Source: Argyresthia goedartella
Lineage: Eukaryota; Arthropoda; Insecta; Lepidoptera; Argyresthiidae
Assembly: GCA_949825045.1 (NCBI GenBank)
Contig: OX463812.1
Span: 3,952,661-4,016,660, forward strand
DNA length: 64,000 bases
Direction: 5' to 3'
Below, piece by piece: positions 44,300 through 54,952 of the stretch; position 1 is the stretch's first letter; the number at the start of each line of letters is the position of its first letter. Below the pieces are notes generated by a model. That model was given only the letters and a program-made list of their open reading frames with translations, had not been told where the DNA came from and made no database searches. The translations under genes and the position numbers were made by a program.

Positions 44300-44372
44300 A
44301 GTAGTAAAGTAGCCGCACCAATAACTTTGTAAACTACATTTTGCGATTTAAAATACAAACTATTGACTTTTC
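44300..44372 (+). repeat. Fragment of repeat family L
   Basis: GTAGCCGCACCAATAACTTT, then GTAAACTACATTTTGCGATT and ACAAACTATTGAC, matches the internal part of 39369-39805. Confidence 0.65.
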
Positions 44373-44477
44373 ACGAAAATAGTTAAAGTCTATTTCACTC
44401 ACTCTCATGGTCTGTATAGATCCTTTTTACTAATCCGTCTCCTATTTCGAGGGGTCCAACCTTGGTTTGTTTTATAA

Positions 44478-44735
44478 TAATAATAATAGTAATATCTTGG
44501 ACACCATTTACACACATTGATCTAGCCCCAAACTAGGAGTCCCTGTATCTTGGGTACTAGACAACGATACACATACTTTTATAAATAAATATTATACTTA
44601 GATGGATAAACAACCGTGACTAGGGTACAAAAATACGCTCTCATCAAACAAATATTTGCCCCCACCGGGACTCGAGCACGGGACCCTTGGCTTTGTAGTT
44701 AGGGTCACTGCCGACTCGGCCATTTGAGTCATCAA
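44478..44735 (-). mobile_element. SINE family A, full copy
   Basis: Minus strand: box A TGGCCGAGTCGG, box B-like CCGTGCTCGAGTCCCGG, body with GGACTCCTAGTTTGGGGCTA, and the 3' end CCAAGATATTACTATTATT. Same structure as the copy split by BEL-1. Confidence 0.8.
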
Positions 44736-45962
44736 TGTAATGTATTTTTCTCAAAAATAGTGTGAAATGTTCCCATCACATCTGTGAAGATAGTATCCGA
44801 AAGTGACTCATCCTGGACATTTTTTATATGTGTCCAGGAAAACGCAAAAGTGTCCAGTAAGTAAGTATGAAATCCCATTACATATAACAATATTTAAATA
44901 GACAGATAGCTTATCTACTTTGTTCATCGATATTTTAGGTGTGACAACTGATGATTTTGCCTTAGTTTTTATAATTTCTCAAGTAAATTTTACTCCGTAT
45001 GATAGCACACAACAAGGCGAATGACTTTTTAATGCAATTTTATATTTTTTCGAGAGCTTCGATTTAAAATATTCAATCTTTATTTATGTTATGACTATGA
45101 CGTATCTGCTGTTCGATGCAATTAAAGAGTTCGTTGTTGTCTGACAAACCATACTCATGGCCAGCATCATCTTATTCTGTATATTCTCATCATCATACAT
45201 TGTAACCAAAAGAGACCAAACTAAAGAAGAAAGTGTACGCAATCTAAAATTTACGGGTTCATCTGAAGGCTATGTGTACTCTACCCTGAACTGCGTTTTT
45301 TTTTTTGCAATTCTACTGGTAGAAATAAAGAATTTAAACACGAGAAAATGAATCAGGGCTATTGCTGCCATTAACCTCTTGAATACCACCGGCGTTAGAT
45401 AACGCCACTTTTCCGTTATAGGTTTTAAATTTTATTACCAAGGTATAAGTTTCAAAATCTTGACCCGTCCCAACTACCCTCGGTTTTTGAGAGGTCAAGC
45501 CCTCGGAATGTTGCAGAACTTATTTAATAAAAAATAAAACATCCTTACATTTCTATCAATATTCATAGGAGTCTAATGTTTATAAAGAAAAATAATAGTC
45601 GTTGTAGTGAATACGACCTAAAATTACTTTTTCTTAATGCGCACTTTATAGGAATGATGAATTCCACGCACTTTATAGGAATGACGATTACCACATTTTA
45701 TAAAGAACTTACATTTAAAGAACTTTATACATATCCCCTGATATGTTTCATATCGATTCTGAAGCAAATCGGAGCAGTTACTAAAAAGTTCAAAATGGCG
45801 GCGACTTTTTCAAAAAGTATTCTTAAAAATAAAGTATTCATTACGATAAAAAATAAAAAAATATGCCAGAATCACATGATAACGCTACTGGATACCCAGA
45901 ATACACTAAAAGTAATGAATACCATCACTGCCTCTCACTCGGGAAATGACAGGGTCCGAATG
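44736..45962. other. No gene recognised
   Basis: Two open frames (45157-45351, 45576-45998) are low in complexity and unrecognisable. The phrase CGCACTTTATAGGAATGA occurs twice (45640, 45668). Otherwise AT-rich. Confidence 0.45.
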
Positions 45963-45971
45963 GTTATTAAA

Positions 45972-46436
45972 TTAGTTTTATCTACACACGTATCATAAAC
46001 CCTCTTTACTGCGTCCAAAAACCACACGTTACAACCAGAATAATGATAAAATTCTTGGTAAAAACTCATTTCTTATCTGAATATTGATCATTATGACCAT
46101 AATGTACCAAAATTTATCAAATTATGACATTCAAATTTCGAACGCCGACGCCCGCCTGCGTGCCGCCCCTAATTAGTCTGTGAAGTTGGTACTACAGAAC
46201 AAGCTAAACAACTGCAGAGCAATGATCAATCCCACAATGCCGGTTGAACATGCGGTCCCTGAACACATCAAAGAGAGCTTATGATATGTGTGTAGATAAA
46301 CTACTATATGTAACTGTACATAATTAGGCATTAAAACTCTCGAGTGCTATTAATATGAAACTCGCCTTCGGCTCGTTTCATAAGCCCACTCTCGAGTATT
46401 AATGCCCTCCATTATGTAGCAGTCACATAAACTACT
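45972..46436 (+). mobile_element. Composite palindromic repeat P, full copy
   Basis: Flanked by the 9-bp direct repeat GTTATTAAA (45963-45971, 46437-46445). Module 1 has inverted ends: TTTATCTACACACGTATCAT at the left and ATGATATGTGTGTAGATAAA near 46295. Module 2 (about 46300-46436) is itself a palindrome around AACTCGCCTTCGGCTCGTT with TAAAACTCTCGAGTG arms. No open frame resembling a protein. A non-autonomous DNA element is likely. A 9-bp duplication would fit a Mutator-type source, but the other copies do not confirm it. Confidence 0.6.
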
Positions 46437-46722
46437 GTTATTAAACTATCGGACCTGGTCACAAAAATTCACGATAACATCCGGACATACATGAAGAACG
46501 GAACGTACCGCCAACGAAGAAACATTGTTTACAAAATCATCTGTCTAAAATCTAAAGTTATTTCAACAAACTAATGTGTATTGGACTTGGAACCTTACAA
46601 AAAACAAAGTTTAATTTCCAATTAAGTGACTCAGTTATTGGTGCTTTAGGAACTGGTGTACTTTTTGTGTAATTTAGTCCTGAAATTATAAATTGACATT
46701 TACCTACCGATACCGGTCAGTT

Positions 46723-46815
46723 CGGCTCGCAGTGTAGTAAGGTGGAATTCAACGTTCCGATCCTCGCTAGCAGTACGAACGCTTCGGGCTCGCGGCTCGC
46801 AGTGTAGTAAAGTGG
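46723..46815 (+). promoter_or_regulatory. LINE-D duplicated 5' UTR block
   Basis: CGGCTCGCAGTGTAGTAA occurs at 46723-46740 and again at 46793-46810, a 70-bp period. Jockey-like LINEs carry internal promoters at their 5' end, so a repeated 5' unit may be a duplicated promoter. No transcription evidence. Confidence 0.45.
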
Positions 46816-46862
46816 TCATTGCGTTTCAATACTCGCAATATTATTATTTTTTTACATCCAAA

Positions 46863-47975
46863 ATGACCCTATGCGCTGCATGCAACTTGTCTACACGTAA
46901 TGATGATAATATTGGCTGCACAAAATGTCGAAAAATATATCACTATAAGTGCCTACGTATGACAAAGTCCGACTTCCATAAAAAAATTACGATGGCGGAT
47001 TGGCTGTGCCCCTCATGCTGCATTGTTACCAGAAGGGAGAAAGGTGACCATACTCCGGTTCGCAATCCAGGCACTAATCATGAGGCTAAATCTCCGCCGT
47101 CATCTTCCTGGGTCAACACAAAATCAAGGTCTACAGTATTGGATGACAGCTCACTTGTTTATGTCCGAGAAGCTGAAAACGAAACCCTGACATAAAAAGA
47201 TATCAGAGATGTCATCCAGTCTGAGCTGCACAGTTTTTTGAGTAATGATATCGCCGAGGTGATCAAGCAGACTATGAATACCGAATGGAAGCTTCTTAAA
47301 ACTGAGTTTGGCGCTATTAAAGCGGAGATTGCTTCGATGAGAGAATCTATGGATTTTATTAATCAACAGTACGAAGATTTTCGCGCCGATGCATCTGTAA
47401 AGACACAAGAAATACGTACCATCCAGAAAGACAATGAAGAGATCCGCGCTTCCTTGAAAGACCTGAGCAACAAAGTTGATGAAATGGAACTGCACGCTCG
47501 AGCTTCTAACATTGAGATTCAGGGAGTTCCTGAATATCGTTCAGAGAATTTGGTCTCAGTAGTTCAACAACTTGCCCAAATCGTCTCATGTAGTCTGAAG
47601 GAACACGATATTCAGCTGTGCACTAGGACCGCGAAGTCCAAACCTGATAGTGCTCACCCGCGTAATATAGTGGTTAAGCTGAGCTCTCCCTTGCAACGAG
47701 ATACTCTCCTCGCCGCGGTGAAGAAATTTAACAACGCCAATTCCCCCGACAAACTCTGTTCAAAACATATTGGTTTGGCGGGAGATAAAAAAGATATCTT
47801 TGTTTCCGAACACCTGTCTCCTCGCAACCGAGAACTGCATATCCTAGCCAGGCAGACAGCGAAGGAAAAACAATTCAAATTTGTTTGGATCAAGGGAGGT
47901 CGTGTCTTCATGCGAAAATCCGAATCTTCTAAAATATTCTACATTAGGGATAAGGAATCTTTTAATATGATTTAG
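46863..47975 (+). pseudogene. LINE-D ORF1: PHD finger, coiled coil, RNA-binding domain
   Basis: ATG at 46863. PHD-type finger (CAACNLSTRNDDNIGC, CRKIYHYKC, WLCPSCC), a linker, then a TAA at 47193-47195 in the same frame. Reading continues without further breaks: coiled coil (KQTMNTEWKLLKTEFGAIKA to ELHARASN), then an L1-ORF1-like domain (IEIQGVPEYRSENLVSVV, CTRTAKSKPDS, RNIVVKLSS, DIFVSEHLSPRNRELH, FVWIKGGRVFMRK). The same layout as LINE-B ORF1; a single nonsense codon is the only defect. Confidence 0.86.
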
Positions 47976-47998
47976 ATTTAGGTTGTCACTATTATAGC

Positions 47999-48750
47999 AT
48001 GAGTCTATATTGTATATCATCAGAATTCAGTATGTTAAATTGTTACTACCAAAATGTCAGAGGCCTAAACACTAAAACCCTGAACTTTTCTAAAAGTGTT
48101 TTATGCAATAACTATGATATAATTGTACTAACTGAGTTATGGATTCAGGGTGGTGTTACGGATAGAGAATTGTTTGATGATCGTTACAACGTTTATCGAT
48201 GTGATAGAGATATTGACCGACGCGGATCACACCCGTAGACATACACAAAGTAAAATTGCTCTTTTTAACGCTCTGGTAAGATGCAACCTGGAATATTGCT
48301 CTTAGGTCTGGTACCCTTTTTATCAGGTCCACAAAGATCGAATCGAAAGAGTGCAGAAAAAATTTCTTTATCACCTTGCATATGGCGATGGACGGGCTCG
48401 TTATTTAAGTTCATATGAGGCTCGATTAAAACATTATGGTATCACGTCGCTCACGAATAGGAGAAAACTATTGGATCTTACGTTTTTGCATGGTCTTCTT
48501 AGGAACAGAATCAACTGCCCTCAACTATTAAGTAGAATTGAAATAACTGTCCCCAATAGGTTGCCCAGATCCAACGTATTCAAGTTATTTAGGCAGCGTC
48601 CTTGCATGCAAGTCCAACCTTGGCAGTAACTCACCCTTGTTTAGAATGCAACAAATCTATAATGCACTACCTAAAAGCGAATTTGACATATTTCACGATG
48701 CGTTGAGGTCCTTCAAACAAAACTTGAAAAAGCATATTAACACCACTTAA
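47999..48750 (+). pseudogene. LINE-D ORF2 remnant with internal deletion
   Basis: N-terminal endonuclease start (CYYQNVRGLNTK, DIIVLTELWIQGG, then YNVYRCDRD) for about 75 codons. At about 48220 it jumps to the RT C-terminal region in another frame: HTQSKIALFNALVRCNLEYC, a TAG, VWYPFYQVHKDRIERVQKKF, LTNRRKLLDLTFLHGLL. After one more frame change near 48610 the C-terminus (RMQQIYNALPKSEFDIFH) ends at about 48750. No catalytic motifs remain. Confidence 0.83.
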
Positions 48751-49019
48751 TTTTCACTTGTTTTTTTTTTATACATAAAATTTTAAATTTTTTGTTTCAA
48801 TTTATAATGTTTACTAATGTTATTAGTACCTACCTAAACTTATGTAAAAAAGTTTAATTTAGTTTAGTTTAGATATTTTCTTTCAATGTCTCCTCGTTAT
48901 AAAGATAGCTGTAAGTACCTATAATTAAGTGAACACTTTGTCTAGTATATCATTTGTTGGTCTTCTAAATAAATAAATAAATAAATAAATAAATACATCC
49001 GGATTTACGAAAGCATTTT

Positions 49020-49245
49020 TGCCCAATCTTGGCGCTGACTGAAAATCAGCGTTGAAGGCCTGGCCTTCAACATAATGCTGAGTCAGACGCCATTTATAAT
49101 GACAGTGACACACCACGACTGTCATTTCATTTTATATCATGTGACAATGCAACTATTTATCTCTGTGTTTTGTTTCTTTGTTTTAATTGTAGTGTGTTCA
49201 CTGTCTTTATAATAAATGTTTCTTTCTTTCTTTCTTTCTTTCAAT
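49020..49245 (+). mobile_element. Retroelement 3' end with hairpin and TTTC tail
   Basis: An imperfect hairpin at 49029-49096 (TTGGCGCTGACTG... with GTTGAAGGC and GCCTTCAAC arms) is followed by ~100 bp, AATAAA at 49212 and a TTTC-repeat tail to 49245. Looks like the 3' end of a retroposed element; type unknown. Confidence 0.45.
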
Positions 49246-50085
49246 CCTGAACGGAAACGCATGATTCGCTTTGCTCGCTCGGTCAATAAAGTTCATAACC
49301 TATCACACTGCAACGTGACTGATACGTCAATCGCTGTGGCAGAACGGTGCAAAAAATATGTTTTTATTATTTATTTTTCAAAAACAAGTGATTTTTTCTT
49401 TATTTCGAGCTACTTTTTTTAAGACATTTTTCCTATCTATTTATTACGTTAGAACCATACCATAATTATAAAATTATATTTAGCACCCAAGAAATAGCAA
49501 GTTGTTGTTAAGTTTTAGGTAAAAAACTTTTTTCATATATTTTCCATTGACATAAAATATTTTAAAACTACAATCTTTATCCCTTGGCTGGCATAAAATT
49601 GCAGAAATTTTATCGGTTTTAGACCTTAATACCAAGCCATAAGGTTAAAAATATGGTGGCATATACATGACCACTGTCAGTGAAGGCGTGAACACTACAC
49701 CAGTGCTCTGAAATAGAGTCGAACAAGTACATTTATCGTCAGGGCCAAACAAATCTACTATAGCGCATTGAAAAGGTCGTATTCAAAGTGATTAATGCAC
49801 AAGTGATTATTCTAACTCATCATTTACGTTTACATTCGCATACTTCCTTGTCACATTATAAACTAAAGTATATCCCATAATTAGCTGCAAAAGAAATAAA
49901 TTGCCATTTTGCCATTTGACATCCAAATGATTTAGATTCAGCGGTAACTATGGTCTAATATTTCATTCGATGGACTTGTTCGACAAATAGAGTAATACCT
50001 TATGAAAACACATTTAAATAGTGCTGGGAATATATCGATATTTTTATTGATAAAATCGATATTAACATATAATTTGTTTTATTAT
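49246..50085. other. No gene recognised
   Basis: AT-rich; no structure noted apart from a TATCGAT/ATCGATA palindromic patch near 50034-50062. Confidence 0.5.
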
Positions 50086-50089
50086 AGTA

Positions 50090-50523
50090 GTTTATGTGAC
50101 TGTTAGATAATGGAGGGCATTAAAACTCGAGAGTGGGTTTATGGAACGAGCCGAAGGCGAGTTCAATAATGAGCGAGTTCAGTTCAATAATATCACTCGA
50201 GAGTTTTAATGTAGTAATAATTTACACACATATAAAAGCTCTCTTTGATGTGTTCAGGAACCGCATGTTTGACCGGCATTGTGGCATTGAGTTGTTTAGC
50301 TTGTTCTGTAGTACCAACTTCACAGACAAAGTAGGGGCGGCACGCAGGCGGGCGTCGGCGTTCGAAGTTTGAATGTCATAATATGTAGAAAATTTACACA
50401 TTATGGTCATAATGTTCAATATTCAGATAATAAATGAGTTTTTACAAAGTAGTTTAACATTATGCTGATCGTAACGTGCGGGTTTTGGACGCAGTAAAGA
50501 GGGTTTATGATACGTGTGTAGAT
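50090..50523 (-). repeat. Composite palindromic repeat P, tandem copy 1
   Basis: Minus-strand orientation relative to 45972-46436. Begins AGTAGTTTATGTGACTGTTA, contains the CTCGAGAGTTTTAATG palindrome arms, GCATGTTTGACCGGCATTGT and ends AGAGGGTTTATGATACGTGT plus GTAGATAATA. Directly followed by a second copy in the same orientation. Confidence 0.7.
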
Positions 50524-50870
50524 AATAGTAGTTTATGTGACTGCTACATAATAGAGGGCATTAATACACGAGAACGAGCCGAAGGCGAGTTTCGTAATAA
50601 TATCACTCGAGAGTTTTAATGCCTAATTATGTACAGTTACATACACTAGTTTATCTACACACAAATCATAAGCTCTCTTTGATGTATTGAGGAACCGTAT
50701 GTTCGACCGTCATTGTGGCATTGATCAATACCCTGCACTTGTTTAGCTTGTTCAGTAGTTCGAACTTCACAGATAAACTAGGGGCGACACGCAGGTGGTC
50801 GTCGGCGTTTGAAATTTTAATGTCATAATAAGCGAAATATTGATACATTATGTTCATAATATATATATAT
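50524..50870 (-). repeat. Composite palindromic repeat P, tandem copy 2
   Basis: Head-to-tail with the previous copy (AGTAGTTTATGTGACTGCTA onward). It stops near 50860 in a TATATA tract, without the final GGGTTTATGATACG block. Confidence 0.7.
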
Positions 50871-51229
50871 ATAGATATATATTATATTATATTGAGGTGG
50901 TTCGTCGAATGTCCCTGTGGCCTAGGTAAACGTCCTATCATCTGAAGGCGGTTATGAAGTAATATGAAAATTGTTCATTTGGTGGGCTATTGCACGGAAC
51001 ATATTCTCCGTATTTGCTAAGAAAAATGGTGGCTGGATCTAGAAGCTATAGAATAGGCGTGAGAGATCCGCTTAGGACCCCGATTTTGTTTTTTGTAATT
51101 GTTCGTCAGCGAACATCTTTTGTTAATTGCCTGTTTTCTGCAAGATGGTGATCCATTTATGATGTGCAAATGTAGGCTTTTTTTCGTTATTTCTCAGAAT
51201 ATATATGCAGACGGGCTTGCTTAATTGTT

Positions 51230-51660
51230 TTTAGGGTTCCGTACCCAACGGGTAAGAACGGAACCCTATTACTAAGACTTCGCTGTCCGTGCGTCCGTCC
51301 GTCCGTCCGTCTGTCACCAGGCTGTATCTCAAGAACCTAGCTAGCTAGAGAGTTGAAATTTTCACAGATTATGTATTTCTGTTGCCGCTATAACAACAAA
51401 TACTAAAAAACAGGATAAAATAAATATTTAAGGGGGCTCCCATACAACAATTCTTTCAATACCACATACAAACTTATGGATGCACCTGGTTATGTACATG
51501 GAGTGTGAAAGTAACCGCACCAATAACTTTGTAAACAATATTTTGCTGTGTAAAATCCAAACTATTCACTCCACACCATCGCTTCTATTGAACGGTGGTA
51601 CGGAACCCTTCGTGCGCGATTTAGACTCGCACTTGACCGTTTTTTTTTTTTTTTTTTTAT
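51230..51660 (+). repeat. Repeat family L, near-complete copy
   Basis: TTTTTAGGGTTCCGTACCCA to ACTCGCACTTGACCG and a T run, closely matching 39369-39805, including the internal GTAACCGCACCAATAACTTT block. Confidence 0.85.
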
Positions 51661-52786
51661 AACAGGCCCAGATGGTCTGGTCGAACCGGTTGGAGGTAAA
51701 TAGTTTAGTTTTTTTTTTAATGGGATCGGGTAGATTCCTGCCTAGTTTTTGTATTTACGTAAACCTATCTCCTACCTACTTGTACCGGACTATGCTTGAG
51801 GAATAGTTTAGAGTTGACGTCGTAATTTGAAGCGACCGTGGTAACTGTTTATGAAATGCTATTCAGCAAAAAAGGGGGTTACCTGCCAGATATAGAGTTA
51901 GTTCTGCCGTTTGATCTAAGTTAGGGCTATCTTAATCGAAGCGATCTCGCCAGGTCTTGCTCAGCTAGTGAGACCCACTGCACCGATATCACTTACTTCA
52001 ATACACTTCATTATCGCGTATTGGTAAGGTCTGTGATTCGGGCCAAAGTTCAGTCCCTGAACAAGGCTCTATTGTTTATTGCTCGTTAGAGTTGGTTTTT
52101 CCTTAGCTGGTTATCATGAGAAAGGGCTTGTTGGTCAGTAATGTACAGCAGTGGGAAGAGAGTGATAAACACAACAGTACCTTTAATTATCGCGTTTGCC
52201 CAATTAATTTAAATTAATTAGTTAAACCGAGTTTGCCTATCAATGAGTTTGAGTATCAATAATAAATCCTCCAAAATTTGCCCCTTGCGCGATCTTACAA
52301 TCTCTGAAGCAAAAGCGATGGTTGTGGAGCAAACTCTACTATGACAACGAATAAATACTCGCAATGATTAAATAATGATCGCCGATGAGCATCACTCATA
52401 TTCAACATAATTATATAACATATATGCATATATTTGTATTTATATTATAGTACGCTCTAAGATCACTCTTTACTTTTGCCATCTTGTATCTAATAATATT
52501 TTCTTTTTGTTTTGTTTGTTCATACTGCATGCCATAAATGCCATGCGTTCAAATCCATACAAAGTTTACCATACATGTCGAGGTACCTAACTTAATTAGT
52601 TTACTACAGGCACCTTACTCAAAAATAGAAAATAGGGCTTAATGGAGTCCAACGACCCAGGATTTTCCTAGTGTGGGAACCGCGGACATTTCTTAATTAG
52701 GACGTAAAACTTGCATTAACTTTTCTAGTTACCACACCACACCAGTTTTTAAAAATAGGTCTTTTTAATTTATACAAAAAAAAATA
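51661..52786. other. No gene recognised
   Basis: No open frame of 60 codons, no recognised repeat. Confidence 0.5.
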
Positions 52787-53197
<411 letters not shown>

Positions 53198-53311
53198 GAC
53201 AACGCTGAGGTGTTGTGAGGGAGGTTCCAAACTGAACGTTTGACAATTTATTTAAATAGTGTTGGACACTGCGATGATTCTTGTAATATTGTTGTTCATG
53301 TGTATTGTTAT

Positions 53312-53755
53312 TCATTTTATCTACACACGTATCATAAACCCTCTTTATTGTGTCCAAAAAATACACGTTATGACCAGCATAATGATCTACTACTTTATAA
53401 TGACCATAATGTGTCAATATTTCGACATATTATGACATTCAAATTTGGAACGCCGACGCCCGCCTGCGTGCTGCCCCTAGTTTATCTGTGATGTTGGTAC
53501 TACTGAGGAAGCTAAACTAGTGCAGAGCAATGATCAATGCCATAATGCCGGTCGAACATGCGGTTCCTGAACACATCAAAGAGAGCTTATGATATGTGTG
53601 TAGATAAACTAGTGTAGGTAACTGTATATAATTATAGGGATTAAAACTCTCGCGTGATATTATTATAAAACTCGCCTTCGTCTCGTTTCTTAAACCCACA
53701 CTCGTGTTTTAATTCCCTTCATTATGTATCAGTCACATAAACTACTATTAACACA
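53312..53755 (+). repeat. Composite palindromic repeat P, copy
   Basis: TTTATCTACACACGTATCAT to CAGTCACATAAACTACTATT, same orientation and full order as 45972-46436. No 9-bp flanking duplication is evident. Confidence 0.7.
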
Positions 53756-54344
53756 CTGTTTTTCCATTCCAGCTGACAAATAATCGTGTTCCAATTGGTC
53801 GATATTTCTATGCGATTGATAACAGATTTACTAAGGCTGCTGATCTTTAAATATGTCAGTGACTCATTGAATTTAATATTTTAACTTTTATATATAGATT
53901 GGGGGTAACCATACGTAAAGATTGAAGAAGGCCTAGTCTTGTAATTTTGAATGATTAGTGGAGTTCAAACAGTTTGTAATTTGTCTCTGCTCGTAGGTCT
54001 TGCAACCCTCGAGGAACTCATTCGTTGTCAGCCTCTTTGACGTCGAATGTACAATTAAATACTCTAAAGTTCCTTCATAGTTTAATTGTATAGAATATTG
54101 CTTCAGGTACGTAATTTGTAATTAATGGGATTGAATTCTGTTGTCGCTCCTAGTTGTTTCCTTTTCGGTGGTTTTCATTTCTGAAACACAATCAACACTG
54201 GTATTAACAATTTATCACCAGAGTAATATTAAAATTAAACAGTCAGTTGTTTAATAATTTACAGGGTCTTTAAGCAACAGCTCATTTAAAAAAACGGTCA
54301 AGTGCAAGTTCAGTGCCATCATACACGAAAATTCAAATTCCTTT
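53756..54344. other. No gene recognised
   Basis: AT-rich intergenic sequence downstream of the transporter gene; nothing identifiable. Confidence 0.5.
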
Positions 54345-54602
54345 ACATTAATAATAATAATAATATAATAATACCTTGGACACTATTTACACACATTGAT
54401 CTAGCCCCAAACCAGGATTCCCTGTATCTTGGGTAATAGACAACGATACACATTCTTATATAGATAAATATTATACTTAGATAGATAAACAACCATGACT
54501 AGGGTACAAACATTCGTTCTCATCAAACAAATATTTGCCCCACCGGGACTCGAACCCGGGACCCTTGGCTTCGTAGGCAGGGTCACTGCCGACTCGGCCA
54601 TG
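54345..54602 (-). mobile_element. SINE family A, full copy
   Basis: Minus strand: box A TGGCCGAGTCGG, box B GGGTTCGAGTCCCGG, GGGAATCCTGGTTTGGGGCT body, 3' end CCAAGGTATTATTATATTAT. The least degraded head of the three family A copies. Confidence 0.82.
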
Positions 54603-54748
54603 AACAAATTATTGTCATAATTTACTTAATGGCAGCACCGAAATAGGTACTGATCAAGTATTGTTCATGGACTATCAAGTATTGCTAGAAAAAATAAGCT
54701 ACCATTCTGACATAGACCATTTTCACACGATACTCGGGGTGGCACGGG

Positions 54749-54952
54749 TCAGCGCCCTATCTCCATATCTATACGTGGGCACAATACCCAGTATGGCGGA
54801 AGGCCGCTTTGTTTGAACATACCCACGTCATCCTGAACCGGTTCGTTCCAAGGCTGTCTTTCTGACGTCACGAACATTATGAAGAACAGATTGGTGAAGA
54901 AATACACGGCTGATGCGATTATGAAAACAATCCTCCATTGCATCGGGTCTTT
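54749..54952 (-). CDS. Transporter last exon
   Basis: Acceptor ATTTCAG before AAAGACCCG. Encodes KDPMQWRIVF, a final membrane helix, the SERQPWNEP motif common at the cytoplasmic C-terminus of this family, and a 26-residue tail ending in TGA at 54749-54751. Confidence 0.92.
   Translation of the reverse strand, partial: KDPMQWRIVFIIASAVYFFTNLFFIMFVTSERQPWNEPVQDDVGMFKQSGLPPYWVLCPRIDMEIGR

Larger units (their letters stand above)
46723..48995 (+). mobile_element. LINE-D: internally deleted PHD-bearing LINE
   Basis: Has a duplicated 5' UTR block, full ORF1, the first ~75 codons of ORF2, then directly the C-terminal part of ORF2, a 3' UTR and an AAAT-repeat tail (48966-48995). The endonuclease remainder and the entire RT palm were removed by an internal deletion at about 48220. 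This differs from the usual 5' truncation. Confidence 0.85.

Noticed and set aside
45576..45998. 140-residue plus-strand frame
   Set aside because: Low-complexity, AT-rich, contains an internal direct repeat and no recognisable domain; not supported as a gene.
54540..54602. Possible tRNA gene (boxes A and B)
   Set aside because: The body and tail match other SINE family A copies, and the cloverleaf is not complete; a SINE head explains it. The same applies to the heads near 3700, 10200, 18230, 44700, 58970 and 59190.
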